Position numbers and translations under genes: made by a program
Notes under the pieces: model-generated
What the model was told of the DNA's origin: nothing
Seen by the model: the letters and a program-made list of their open reading frames with translations, nothing else
Database searches by the model: none
Assembly (NCBI GenBank): GCA_019509895.1
Contig: JAEKLK010000305.1
Location: 1-8,642 of the forward strand
Source: Betaproteobacteria bacterium
GTDB lineage: Bacteria > Pseudomonadota > Gammaproteobacteria > Burkholderiales > SG8-39
Direction of reading: 5' to 3'
Length of the DNA stretch: 8,642 nt
In this document: in pieces, positions 1-6,524 of the stretch
How positions within the stretch are numbered: the stretch's first letter is position 1
Layout: each line of letters begins with the position of its first letter

Positions 1-209
1 TGAGCGGACAGGCGCTCTATCAGCGCGCCGTCGCCAAGATCGCCCGGACGAAGATCTGCCGGAAAAAAGCGGCTCGTGCCGAGCGTCGTCTCAACGAGCG
101 CGACGATGGCCGACAGCGGAACCTTGACCTCGCGCACCGGCTCCCCGCGATGGCGCAGGCTTGCGATTACTGCCTTCGCCAGGTCAGGAGCGTCCGGGGT
201 GGGAACCAC
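1..209 (-). CDS. Unrecognised protein, N-terminal part, cut by left edge
   Basis: An open frame runs from a GTG at 207-209 to the window edge, giving about 69 residues of soluble, charged protein. It reads like a real gene: it begins just after the stop of the membrane-protein gene (TAG at 219-221), in the same direction, with ordinary residue composition. A stretch near residues 28-60 has the look of a small alpha/beta domain (EVKVPLSAIVALVE, then LGTSRFFPADLRPGD). GTG is the only usual start between the preceding in-frame stop and the conserved-looking body; an AGGGAG sequence lies about 20 bases upstream, too far for a standard ribosome site, so the start is uncertain. I do not recognise the family, and no function is proposed. 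Confidence 0.45.
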   Translation of the reverse strand, partial: MVPTPDAPDLAKAVIASLRHRGEPVREVKVPLSAIVALVETTLGTSRFFPADLRPGDLGDGALIERLSA

Positions 210-218
210 GTCGAGTTG

Positions 219-656
219 CTATGAGTTTCTCCCTTTCGGGAACGCCAGCTTTGCCATGCGCCCCAGAGCGGCGGCGAACAATCCTGCCGCTGCCACCACC
301 TCCAGCCATATGGTCAGATGCATCAGCGCGCTATGGGCCGCGAAGGGCGCCAGCGCATAGTGCGCGAGGCCGTCGAAGCCGAGCGCGGCGTAGGCCGCAA
401 TGACGCACAGGCCGAGAATCGCATGCCCGCGGCTCCAGAGCACACAGCCGCCTATGCCGATTGCCGTCACCGCGACCCAGGCAATGTAGATCTGCCAACG
501 CGACAACCCGCTCGGCATGTTGGGGTACTCGCGCAGGAATTCCGCGTTGTGCGTGAAGTGGACGAGACTCGCCACTCCGTACAGGAAAAGGAGTGCTACG
601 AGCAGTTTTCCGATGCGCGCATCGGAGGCCGCGATCTCGCGACGCCTAGCGTGCAT
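219..656 (-). CDS. Small four-helix integral membrane protein, function unknown
   Basis: The protein is 145 residues long with four hydrophobic segments at about 17-34, 54-73, 79-96 and 112-131 and a basic C-terminal tail, so it should sit in the inner membrane. Histidines cluster at the membrane edges (HFTHN at 33-37, H99, H109, H113). That could mean metal or cofactor contact, but this is speculation. The ATG at 654-656 lies inside the end of the upstream glutathione S-transferase gene, an 11-base overlap that argues for co-transcription and coupled translation. The length and layout resemble small uncharacterised proteobacterial membrane proteins, loosely DoxX-like in size. No enzyme motif is visible and I cannot name a family. 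Confidence 0.7.
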   Translation of the reverse strand: MHARRREIAASDARIGKLLVALLFLYGVASLVHFTHNAEFLREYPNMPSGLSRWQIYIAWVAVTAIGIGGCVLWSRGHAILGLCVIAAYAALGFDGLAHYALAPFAAHSALMHLTIWLEVVAAAGLFAAALGRMAKLAFPKGRNS

Positions 657-1260
657 TCGCTGGCGCGGTCGCTATGAACGAAGGCCGGGCGGCGATTGCT
701 TCAAACCACGCGCATAGCTTGGGATGTCCGGCACGCCAGCGAACCCCCGGGTTGCGCGCTTCGAGGCCGAGGGCGCACCCGAGAGTGACGTGGATCATGG
801 TGAGTCGGCCGCGCATCAATGGGTGATCGATTTCGCGCTCCCACACATCCACCATGCGCCGGGCGCGATCTGTCTCGTGCTGGATCACCCCGGGCGAACG
901 CTCGTTCTCTGGCCGCGAAATCTCGCGGCCCCAGACTGAAAGCCCGTCCACCAGGCTTCTCGCCAGCGCTTCAAGGCGCCGTCCCTCCCACGCCTGATCC
1001 CCGCCAGGCAGATCGAACGCGGGCTTCCCGTCGAGATGATCGAGGTATGCGCAAATGAGCGCCGATTCCTCCAACCCCGTGCCGTCCCCGCAAACCAGAT
1101 ACGGAACGCGACCTGACGGATTGATGTCGTAGTACGGGCTATCGGTGACGCGGGTCTTTGCGGCAACGATCTCCACCCGGCTTTCCAGGCGCTTCTCCAG
1201 AACAACGATTCGCGCCATGCGCGCGTACGGAGAGCCGGGCGTGACGTAGAGCTTCATCAT
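646..1260 (-). CDS. Glutathione S-transferase family protein
   Basis: This 204-residue protein has the usual cytosolic bacterial GST length. The N-terminal thioredoxin-like domain (about residues 1-80) begins with a beta strand followed by SPYARM. Ser10 is in the position of the catalytic Ser/Cys that activates glutathione. The cis-proline element PSGRVPYLV and the glutathione gamma-glutamyl contact EESALICAYLD follow in the expected order. The remainder is the all-alpha C-terminal domain. The family conjugates glutathione to electrophiles or uses it for dehalogenation, isomerisation or peroxide reduction; which of these applies cannot be told. Two ATG codons stand in tandem (1258-1260 and 1255-1257), and the first is used here. 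The stop overlaps the next gene, the small membrane protein, so the two probably form one unit. No strong Shine-Dalgarno or promoter is visible in the 105-base gap separating it from hicA. Confidence 0.88.
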   Translation of the reverse strand: MMKLYVTPGSPYARMARIVVLEKRLESRVEIVAAKTRVTDSPYYDINPSGRVPYLVCGDGTGLEESALICAYLDHLDGKPAFDLPGGDQAWEGRRLEALARSLVDGLSVWGREISRPENERSPGVIQHETDRARRMVDVWEREIDHPLMRGRLTMIHVTLGCALGLEARNPGVRWRAGHPKLCAWFEAIAARPSFIATAPANAR

Positions 1261-1365
1261 GTGCCGATTAGCGATCGCACCTCAGCGCGGCGCCTTAACC
1301 ACCGGCGCGCGGTCACTGATGGCGGCGAGACACGACTGGATTATTTGCGCTGTTAGAGAGTGCTT

Positions 1366-1560
1366 TCATTGACTTCCTGGGTCCGGGATAGAAAGACCGC
1401 GACATATCTTTCGAGCGAGATTATTCGCGATCTCCACATGACGTGGCACTGCTTCAACTTGACCCGTGCGTGGATTTGTCCAAAGTGAGTGTGCGCGGCC
1501 CTCTCGCTTTAGATAGCACCCATGCCTGCGCAGATGCGTCAGGAGGCTGCTACGCTTCAC
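1366..1560 (-). CDS. hicA: HicA-family toxin (mRNA interferase)
   Basis: This 64-residue protein matches the small HicA/YcfA family, which adopts a double-stranded-RNA-binding-like fold and cleaves mRNA independently of the ribosome. The visible hallmarks are the N-terminal helix with LRRHGCYLKREG, the catalytic-type histidine in GRAHSLW (His24), the segment AVPRH, and the C-terminal helix with NNLARKICRGL. The start is a GTG at 1558-1560 that shares four bases (GTGA) with the stop of hicB, so toxin translation is tied to antitoxin translation. The order is hicB first, the reverse of E. coli K-12 hicAB but common in other bacteria. Nothing is truncated and the expected histidine is present, so the toxin looks intact. 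Confidence 0.87.
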   Translation of the reverse strand: MKRSSLLTHLRRHGCYLKREGRAHSLWTNPRTGQVEAVPRHVEIANNLARKICRGLSIPDPGSQ

Positions 1561-1772
1561 TCAACCACAACTGTTTCCCGGATGGCCTTGCGTGGTACCG
1601 CACGTAGCCCGTCAGCTCTACGATCTTTGAGGATGAGGGCGATGGCATCGGCAAGGCTTTTCTTCGCTGATTCCTTCGTCCGTCCCTGTCCGTTTGCGCC
1701 TGGAACCTCGGGGCAGTAAGCGATAAACCATTTGCCGTCACGCTCTATTACGGCGGTGAATTCGTTATGCAT
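1557..1772 (-). CDS. hicB: HicB-family antitoxin, short form
   Basis: This 71-residue protein has the HicB partial RNase H-like fold signature. An N-terminal strand (EFTAVIERDGKWFIAYCPEV) is followed by PGANGQGRTKESAKKSLADAIALIL and a C-terminal strand ending ETVVVE. It should bind HicA and mask its active site. Unlike longer HicB proteins, it ends before any helix-turn-helix or ribbon-helix-helix domain, so by itself it is not expected to bind DNA. The ATG at 1770-1772 is chosen because family members begin at this MxNEFTAVIERDG position. The same frame stays open far upstream, but that part is only the shadow of the oxidoreductase gene. No good Shine-Dalgarno stands before the ATG. The DNA around this pair is less GC-rich than the neighbouring genes, which fits horizontal acquisition. 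Confidence 0.87.
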   Translation of the reverse strand: MHNEFTAVIERDGKWFIAYCPEVPGANGQGRTKESAKKSLADAIALILKDRRADGLRAVPRKAIRETVVVE

Positions 1773-1816
1773 GGCGACAGAATATCCCGCGGCCACAGCG
1801 CTGTCTAACACGATTG

Positions 1817-1854
1817 GCTTGCTTACTGACAAGCATCCGCCGAAGACAATTATG
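1817..1854 (-). promoter_or_regulatory. Possible hicBA promoter and operator
   Basis: On the minus strand, CATAAT (1849-1854) matches five of six bases of a sigma-70 -10 box, but no convincing -35 box lies 16-18 bases before it. Just downstream is an inverted repeat, GCTTG (1817-1821) and CAAGC (1830-1834) with an 8-base spacer, placed where a repressor could act near the transcription start. The site sits in the 92-base gap between the end of the oxidoreductase gene and hicB. Only position and consensus support it. Confidence 0.25.
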
Positions 1855-1864
1855 AACCGCGTGG

Positions 1865-2992
1865 CTAGCTGACCCGCGACTCGTCCTGCCAAGCCTCCGG
1901 GCGCGCGAGCTTGCTCCCCGGCCAGAGATCGAAGCGCGCGCGCGCGTAAGGCGCCGGATAGTCGAGCTTGACGCCATAGCGCTCGGCGGCGTGCCAGACC
2001 CAGCGCGGGTTGTCGAGGAAGGCGCGCGCGAGGGCGACCATGTCGGCTTTGCCGCTCGCGATCACATCCTCGGCGTACTCGGGGTTGGCGATCATGCCGA
2101 CGGCGCGCACCTTGATGTCGAGCGCACGCTTTACCTTCTCGGCGAACGGCACCTGGTAGCCCTCGACCAGTGGCGGCAGCTTTTGCGCGCCGACGATCGA
2201 GCCGCTCGAGACGCAGACGTAGTCGTAGCCGAGCCGCTTCAGCTCCTTTGCGCAGGTCACGGCGTCGTCGGGGCCGAGCCCACCTTCCGCCCAGTCGTGC
2301 GCGGTGATGCGGGCGCCGAGCGCGCGGTCCTTCGGCCACGATTCGCGCACCGCCGCGGCTACGTCGCGCAGGAATTTCGTGCGGTCGGTGCCGTAGGCGT
2401 CCTTGCGCTGGTTGGAGAGCGGCGACAGGAACTGGTGGATCAGGTAGCCGTGCGCGGCGTGCAGCTCGACGACGTCGAAGCCGATGCGCTTGGCGCGTAG
2501 CGTCGCGGAGACGAAGGCTTCGACCTGCTGGCGGATCTCGGCGAGCGTGAGCTCGTGCGGGATGTGCCAGCCGGGGCCAAAGGCCAGCGGCGAAGGCGCC
2601 ACGGTCGTCCACGGCGATTGGTCGGCGCGCAGCCACTCGCGTCCTTCCCACGGTACCTGTGACGAGGCCTTGCGACCCGCGTGTGCGAGCTGGACGCCGA
2701 TCGGGTCCTTGCGCAGGCGGCGGGCGGCGTCGATCACCCGCTTCATCGCCGCCTCGTTGTGCTCGTCATAGAGGCCGGCGCAGCCGTGCGTGATGCGGCC
2801 TTCGCGCGTCACGTGGGTCGCTTCGACCATCAGCAGGCCCACGCCGCTGTAAGCGAGATGGCCGAGGTGGACGAAGTGCCAGTCGTTCATGCAGCCGTCG
2901 TCGGCGACGTACTGGCACATCGGCGAGACGACGATGCGGTTGGGCAGCGTGACGCCGCCGAGCTGGATCGGCGTGAAGAGCTTTGCGGTCAT
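1865..2992 (-). CDS. NADH:flavin oxidoreductase, Old Yellow Enzyme family (YqjM/NamA class)
   Basis: A 375-residue FMN-dependent ene-reductase with a TIM-barrel fold, expected to reduce activated C=C bonds of enals, enones, maleimides or nitro compounds with NAD(P)H in the cytoplasm. Class-specific residues are visible. Cys26 and Tyr28 in SPMCQY match the redox-tuning Cys26 and Tyr28 of B. subtilis YqjM. QLAHAGRKAS begins at residue 101, and HAAHGYLIHQFLSP supplies the substrate-binding His178/His181 pair, followed by SNQRKDAYG. The C-terminal half has the phosphate-binding AVGMI and DMVALARAFL segments. The ATG at 2990-2992 is preferred over an upstream start in the same frame at 3067, because the family begins at MTAKLFTPIQLGG and the extra residues would be encoded by the REP-like palindrome. 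The gene is separated from the operon upstream by that palindrome, so it is probably transcribed separately. The natural substrate cannot be assigned. Confidence 0.93.
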   Translation of the reverse strand: MTAKLFTPIQLGGVTLPNRIVVSPMCQYVADDGCMNDWHFVHLGHLAYSGVGLLMVEATHVTREGRITHGCAGLYDEHNEAAMKRVIDAARRLRKDPIGVQLAHAGRKASSQVPWEGREWLRADQSPWTTVAPSPLAFGPGWHIPHELTLAEIRQQVEAFVSATLRAKRIGFDVVELHAAHGYLIHQFLSPLSNQRKDAYGTDRTKFLRDVAAAVRESWPKDRALGARITAHDWAEGGLGPDDAVTCAKELKRLGYDYVCVSSGSIVGAQKLPPLVEGYQVPFAEKVKRALDIKVRAVGMIANPEYAEDVIASGKADMVALARAFLDNPRWVWHAAERYGVKLDYPAPYARARFDLWPGSKLARPEAWQDESRVS

Positions 2993-3011
2993 GGGCGCGA
3001 TTCTAGGGCAC

Positions 3012-3065
3012 GGGGTCAGGTCTTGAATTCGAGCATCACCATGCGCCAATTCAAGACCTGACCCC
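3012..3065. repeat. REP-like 18-bp perfect inverted repeat
   Basis: Arms GGGGTCAGGTCTTGAATT (3012-3029) and AATTCAAGACCTGACCCC (3048-3065) are exact reverse complements around an 18-base loop. The sequence resembles, from memory, palindromes dispersed in many beta- and gammaproteobacterial genomes in association with REP-associated tyrosine transposases (RAYT/TnpA_REP). No transposase gene lies in this window. The element starts nine bases beyond the stop of the broken methyltransferase gene and lies just upstream of the oxidoreductase. The transcript hairpin could act as a Rho-independent-like barrier or 3'-end stabiliser, but no T-run follows it, so it is not a classical terminator. Confidence 0.85.
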
Positions 3066-3073
3066 ATTACACA

Positions 3074-3455
3074 TCACAGCCAGCGGCGCACGAGGCGGCA
3101 GTAATCAGCGTACGCCGCGCCGTGGCGCGCCTGCAGCGCGCGCTCTTCCGGCACGATCTGGAAGCGGTTCATATAGGCAATGAAGAGCGCGATCGGCACG
3201 AGGGTGGCGAGATTGGCGAGCCATACGGCCCAGGCGGCGAGGAGCAGCACATCGGCGACGTACATCGGATTGCGCGAGAAGCGGTAGATGCCGCTTGTGA
3301 CGAGCGCCGTCAAGCCCGGCGAGCAGGACGATAAAGGCCTCGCTCCCGGGAACCTCGACGTCGAATGCGGGCATTTCGCTCGCGGCGAGCCACATCAGGG
3401 CGGCGGCGAGCAGCGCTGCCACCGGCGGCGGCACGCGCAGCTCGAGCCAGCTCAC
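3074..3455 (-). pseudogene. Isoprenylcysteine carboxyl methyltransferase-like membrane protein, broken by internal deletion and frameshift
   Basis: Two frames each encode half of one small membrane protein of the ICMT/phospholipid-methyltransferase-like family. From GTG 3453-3455 the first frame gives MSWLELRVPPPVAALLAAAL and the start of a second membrane segment (AFIVLLAGL), then runs into unrelated sequence. The second frame, from about 3313, gives the conserved core TSGIYRFSRNPMYVADVLLL, then RFQIVPEERAL and AAYADYCRLVRRWL, which carry the S-adenosylmethionine-binding signature. The joined halves total about 127 residues against roughly 150 for the family; the usual F-R-R-A-x-T-T-V-x-P stretch before ALVTSGIYR is absent. 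A deletion of about 80-90 bases, not a multiple of three, near 3313 explains both the gap and the frame change. The start overlaps the pxpA stop by four bases (GTGA), so it was the last gene of the pxp operon. A sequencing error alone would not remove the missing stretch. Confidence 0.75.
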
Positions 3456-4201
3456 GGCGCGCCGACGCTGATGTTGCGCTCGGCGAAAGCGCGCCGCAGG
3501 GCGCGCGCGAAGGCCGGCGCGCCCGGCTGGTCGCCGTGGATGCAGAGCGTCTCGGCGGCCACCGGAACGCGCTTGCCCGAGAGGCTGGTGACGTAGCCCT
3601 GCTCGATCATGGCGAGCGCCTGGGCGACTGCCTTGTCGGCGTCCTCGATCATGCCACCGGGCTTGTCGCGCGGCGCGAGCGTGCCTTCGTCGGTGTAGCC
3701 GCGATCAGCGAACACTTCGCCACACACCGGCACCCCGGCGCGCTTGGCGATCTCGTAGTTCTTGCTGCGTGAGAGCACGTACAGCATGGCGCCAAGGTCC
3801 TTCGCCGCGCGCACCATCGCCTCCGACAGTCCCGCGTCGTTCGCAGCCATGTTGTAAAGCGCACCGTGGCACTTGATGTGATGCAGACGGCTCCCGGCCG
3901 CGCGCGCGAACGCCTCGACGGCGCCCGCCTGGTAGACCACCAGGTCGTACATTTCCTGCGGCGAGATGCGCATTACGCGGCGGCCGAAGCCGGAGAGGTC
4001 GGGAAGCGACGGATGTGCGCCGATCGCCACACCGTGATCGACCGCGAGGCGCACCGTCGTCCGGATCGTGCCGGGATCACCGCCGTGGAAGCCGCAGGCG
4101 ATATTCGCCGAGCTGATGTGCGGCATGACGTCGCCGTCGGCGCCCATCTTCCAGGCGCCGTAGCTCTCGCCCATGTCGCAGTTGAGGTCGATGCGCTTCA
4201 T
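3452..4201 (-). CDS. pxpA: 5-oxoprolinase subunit A (LamB/YcsF family)
   Basis: This 249-residue protein is a full-length LamB/YcsF family member. It is the subunit thought to carry out hydrolytic ring opening in the PxpABC complex, which converts 5-oxo-L-proline to L-glutamate with ATP hydrolysis. Visible family motifs in order are DLNCDMGES (5-13), SSANIACGFHGGDP (30-43), GAHPSLPDLSGFGRR (61-75), HIKCHGALYN (108-117), and the C-terminal LCIHGDQPGA. His39, His63 and His112 are candidate metal or substrate ligands. The gene follows pxpC after a 39-base AT-rich gap, the loosest spacing among the Pxp genes, and its stop overlaps the broken methyltransferase gene by four bases. The cytoplasmic complex also handles adventitious pyroglutamate; related LamB proteins were first linked to lactam use, so a different lactam substrate remains possible. 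Confidence 0.93.
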   Translation of the reverse strand: MKRIDLNCDMGESYGAWKMGADGDVMPHISSANIACGFHGGDPGTIRTTVRLAVDHGVAIGAHPSLPDLSGFGRRVMRISPQEMYDLVVYQAGAVEAFARAAGSRLHHIKCHGALYNMAANDAGLSEAMVRAAKDLGAMLYVLSRSKNYEIAKRAGVPVCGEVFADRGYTDEGTLAPRDKPGGMIEDADKAVAQALAMIEQGYVTSLSGKRVPVAAETLCIHGDQPGAPAFARALRRAFAERNISVGAP

Positions 4202-4211
4202 GCCGAATTCT

Positions 4212-4225
4212 GTACGAAGTACGAA
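4212..4225. repeat. Tandem GTACGAA repeat / GTAC-GAA-GTAC palindrome in the pxpC-pxpA gap
   Basis: GTACGAA occurs twice back to back, and the first eleven bases (4212-4222) read as an interrupted palindrome. It lies in the only AT-rich gap of the pxp genes, 10 bases from the pxpA start codon. It could be a protein-binding site or simply chance sequence; no promoter of good quality accompanies it. Confidence 0.25.
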
Positions 4226-4240
4226 ATTATTTTGCCGATT

Positions 4241-5221
4241 TTAATTGCCGTACGCCCAGGCGATGCCGCGCAGCGCTGTCTCGAGCCGCGTGCGCGCGTC
4301 CTTGCGCAGCTCGGCCGCCATATCGAGGCCGCAGCGCGCGAAGTGCACGGTGCCGCCGGGGGCGATCTGCGCGAGGCGCGGCACGTCGGCGGAGGCGATC
4401 TCGGCCATGCGCGGATAGCCGCCGGTCGTCTGGTGGTCGGCCATGAGTGCGATCGGCACGCCGTCGGCCGGCACCTGCACGCTGCCGAGGCAGGTCGGGC
4501 CGGAGATGATCTCGTCGGTCTTCGCGCGCGCGAGCGTCGGTCCGCCGAGGCGATAGCCCATGCGATTGGAGTCCGGCGTCACGCGCCAGACGGTCTCGAA
4601 GAAGGCGCGCTGCATGTTGGCGTCGAAGTCGCCGAAGTGCTCGCCCTCGATCGCGTGCAGCACGATCGGCTCGCGCGCGGGCACGGTGAAGGACGGCACC
4701 GACCAGGGCACGCTCGAGCCGCGCTTGCGCTTGAGGCGCTCGAAGCGCTCGCGCGACAGCGCCTCGGAATTCTCGGCGAGCGGCAGCGCGTCGCCGCGCT
4801 TCAGCACCCGGCCCGCGAGCCCGCCGAAGCCGCCGGGCAGATAGGTGCTGCGGCTGCCGAGGACTTCCGGCACGGTGATCCCGCCCGCCACGGCGAGATA
4901 GGCGCGCGCGCCGCGTGCCGCCCGGCTGATCGAAAGACGCGAGCCGCCCGCGATCAGCACGGGCCGGTTGAGCGGCATCTCGGCCTCGAAATCGGCGCCG
5001 ACGAGCGCTACCAGCGTGTCGCGATCGAACTGCAGATCCGGGCCAAGGACCGTGATCTCGAGTGCTGCCGTGCCCGGCTCGTTGCCCGCCAGCGCATTGG
5101 CCAGCGCCAGCGCGATCGGATCCATCGCACCGCCGGGACAGAGTCCCACGTGCTGGTGGCCGTGCCGGCCCATGTCCTGCACCGTCATCAAGAGGCCCGG
5201 GCGCAGGACGTGGAGCGTCAT
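4241..5221 (-). CDS. pxpC: 5-oxoprolinase subunit C (biotin-dependent carboxyltransferase-like, KipA family)
   Basis: A 326-residue protein of the allophanate hydrolase subunit 2 / KipA family, with the usual length and fold elements. The N-terminal motif is LLMTVQDMGRHGHQHVGL, followed by the GGAMDPIALALAN segment. Further motifs are AYLAVAGGI, GSRSTYLPGGFGG, SNRMGYRLGG and QTTGGYPRMA. With PxpB it forms the ATP-dependent part that is thought to phosphorylate the lactam before PxpA hydrolyses it. Its ATG (5219-5221) overlaps the pxpB stop by four bases (ATGA), so the two subunits are translationally coupled at what is likely a 1:1 ratio. The family more often has SGAMD where this protein has GGAMD, a mild deviation. 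The older names KipA and urea amidolyase-like protein refer to the same family; KipA's kinase-inhibitor context in Bacillus is not indicated here. Confidence 0.93.
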   Translation of the reverse strand: MTLHVLRPGLLMTVQDMGRHGHQHVGLCPGGAMDPIALALANALAGNEPGTAALEITVLGPDLQFDRDTLVALVGADFEAEMPLNRPVLIAGGSRLSISRAARGARAYLAVAGGITVPEVLGSRSTYLPGGFGGLAGRVLKRGDALPLAENSEALSRERFERLKRKRGSSVPWSVPSFTVPAREPIVLHAIEGEHFGDFDANMQRAFFETVWRVTPDSNRMGYRLGGPTLARAKTDEIISGPTCLGSVQVPADGVPIALMADHQTTGGYPRMAEIASADVPRLAQIAPGGTVHFARCGLDMAAELRKDARTRLETALRGIAWAYGN

Positions 5222-5922
5222 TTGCGGTACTTCTGGAACTCGGCGCGCGTGATCGGCTTGAAGTGCACCCGGTCGCCCGCGGCGAACAGGCTGGGCTGCT
5301 CGCGCCCGGCGTCGAACACCGCGAGCGGCGTGCGGCCAATGATGTTCCAGCCGCCGGAGATCGCATACGGATAGACCACCGTCTGGTCGTTCGCGATGGC
5401 GACCGATCCGGCCGCGACAATGGCGCGCGGCGTAGCGCGCCGGCGCACGGCGAGCTTGGGATTGACGCCCGCCATATAAGGATGGCCCGGCGCAAACCCG
5501 ATCATCAGCACGCGGAATTCGCTGCCTGCATGCAGCGCCACGGCTTCCTCCGGCGTTACCTTCGCCGCCGCCGCGACCTCCGGCAGATCCGGCGCGAACT
5601 CGCCCTCGTAGCAGACCGGCACCTCGACCGTGCGCCCGGCGTCGTCTTCCTTCGGCAGGCCCTGCTTCAGGCAGTCATCGATCGCCTTCAGCGACGCGCT
5701 CGTCGCATCGCCGAACACCTCCGGATGATCCGGATCGAAGTGAATGGCGAGGCCGGCGAGCGCCGGCACCACGTCGCGCACCCACGGCAGCGCCTTCGCA
5801 TGCACCATGCGCGCCAGCCGCTGCACGGCCGAATTCACTTCGAGGTCGAGCGTCTTCGAGAACTCGACGTAGATGGCGCAGTCGCCGAGCGTTACCGCGC
5901 TCAGCGGCTCGAACTTAGCCAC
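5218..5922 (-). CDS. pxpB: 5-oxoprolinase subunit B (KipI / allophanate hydrolase subunit 1 family)
   Basis: A 234-residue protein of the KipI/AHS1 family with the cyclophilin-like C-terminal domain. Recognisable segments are the N-terminal LGDCAIYVEF, the linker VPVCYEGEFAPDL (101-113), the core MIGFAPGHPYMAG (140-152), RRATPRAIVAAGSVAIA, and SGGWNIIGRTPL (189-200). It pairs with PxpC. The commonly seen core is GFxPGFxYL; here residue 147 is His in place of Phe, and Pro before GGW is Ser, suggesting a divergent clade or altered substrate. The GTG start at 5920-5922 lies inside the end of the nitrile-hydratase-type alpha gene, an 8-base overlap. That ties the Pxp genes directly to the metalloenzyme operon. 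The order pxpB-pxpC-pxpA is a common arrangement. Confidence 0.9.
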   Translation of the reverse strand: MAKFEPLSAVTLGDCAIYVEFSKTLDLEVNSAVQRLARMVHAKALPWVRDVVPALAGLAIHFDPDHPEVFGDATSASLKAIDDCLKQGLPKEDDAGRTVEVPVCYEGEFAPDLPEVAAAAKVTPEEAVALHAGSEFRVLMIGFAPGHPYMAGVNPKLAVRRRATPRAIVAAGSVAIANDQTVVYPYAISGGWNIIGRTPLAVFDAGREQPSLFAAGDRVHFKPITRAEFQKYRK

Positions 5923-6514
5923 CCGTGACGGTCGGCACAGCGACGCCGATCATCGCGTCGCGCGTCACGATGCCGGCAAGGCGCGCCTCGTCCCAGTCCT
6001 CCGTGCCCTTCGGCCGCATCGGCAGCACCAGGTAGCGCATGTCGGCAGTCGAGTCGTGCACGCGGATCTGCGTGCCGTCGGGAATCCGCAGGCCGAACTC
6101 CGCCAGCACGGCGCGCGGCTCGCGCACCATGCGCGATCGGTAATTGCGGGACTTGTACCAGTCGGGCGGAATGCCGAGCAGCACGCGCGGATAGCAGGAG
6201 CAGAGCGTGCACACGATCGCGTTATGCACCTGCGGCGTGTTCTCGACCGCGACCAGATGCAGGCCGGGAATCTCCAGGCCGAGCTCTTCGCACGCCGCCG
6301 TGGCGTTCGCGAGCAGCCGCTTCTTATATGCCGCCTCCGTCCACGCTCGCGCTACCACGCGCGCGCCGCGCTCGGGCTGCCGCGCGCGCATCGCCGCCAC
6401 CTCGGCGTTTACCTGCTCGTCGCTCAGGATGCCCTTCTCCACCAGCAGCTCGCGCAGGCTGGTTTCCATGAGCTGGTAATACGTAAATGGCTTGTAGGCG
6501 CCTTGGTCGTTCAT
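5915..6514 (-). CDS. Nitrile hydratase alpha / thiocyanate hydrolase gamma subunit, cobalt-type
   Basis: This 199-residue protein is the metal-binding subunit of the nitrile hydratase superfamily. The metal claw is VCTLCSCYPR with Cys102, Cys105 and Cys107. The last two are normally oxidised to sulfinic and sulfenic acids, and Thr (not Ser) in the third position is typical of cobalt enzymes. GIPPDWYKSRNYRSRMVREPR and the C-terminal RVHDSTADMRYLVLPMRPKGT follow as in the family. The reaction is either hydration of a nitrile to an amide or, for the thiocyanate hydrolase branch, thiocyanate to carbonyl sulfide and ammonia. Sequence alone does not decide between them, but the split beta partner genes upstream favour thiocyanate-hydrolase-like architecture. 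The ATG at 6512-6514 sits 10 bases from the edge of a hairpin element whose G-run would be the only Shine-Dalgarno-like sequence. No maturation protein or cobalt transporter is encoded nearby. Confidence 0.92.
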   Translation of the reverse strand: MNDQGAYKPFTYYQLMETSLRELLVEKGILSDEQVNAEVAAMRARQPERGARVVARAWTEAAYKKRLLANATAACEELGLEIPGLHLVAVENTPQVHNAIVCTLCSCYPRVLLGIPPDWYKSRNYRSRMVREPRAVLAEFGLRIPDGTQIRVHDSTADMRYLVLPMRPKGTEDWDEARLAGIVTRDAMIGVAVPTVTGG

Positions 6515-6524
6515 CGGTTTTTTG

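Noticed and set aside
1281..1316. A GC-rich imperfect hairpin upstream of the glutathione S-transferase gene as terminator of hicBA
   Set aside because: The stem has mismatches and no T-run follows on the minus strand; it is within what GC-rich sequence gives by chance.
1557..2651. A 364-residue protein ending in HicB
   Set aside because: Only the last 71 residues are HicB-like; the upstream portion is an out-of-frame shadow of the Old Yellow Enzyme gene, so no fusion is proposed.
3000..3005. TAGAAT as a -10 box for the oxidoreductase gene
   Set aside because: It matches five of six bases, but no -35 box is found and transcription would begin almost at the ATG, so the evidence is too thin.
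3866..5374. A 502-codon open frame on the plus strand, opposite pxpA, pxpC and pxpB
   Set aside because: It is rich in Arg, His and Ala, matches no family I know, and lies wholly antisense to three clearly conserved genes; long antisense frames are expected at this GC content.
4227..5495. A 422-codon minus-strand frame overlapping pxpC and the end of pxpB
   Set aside because: Its translation is low-complexity Arg/Ala/Ser-rich, and the other frame encodes the conserved Pxp proteins.
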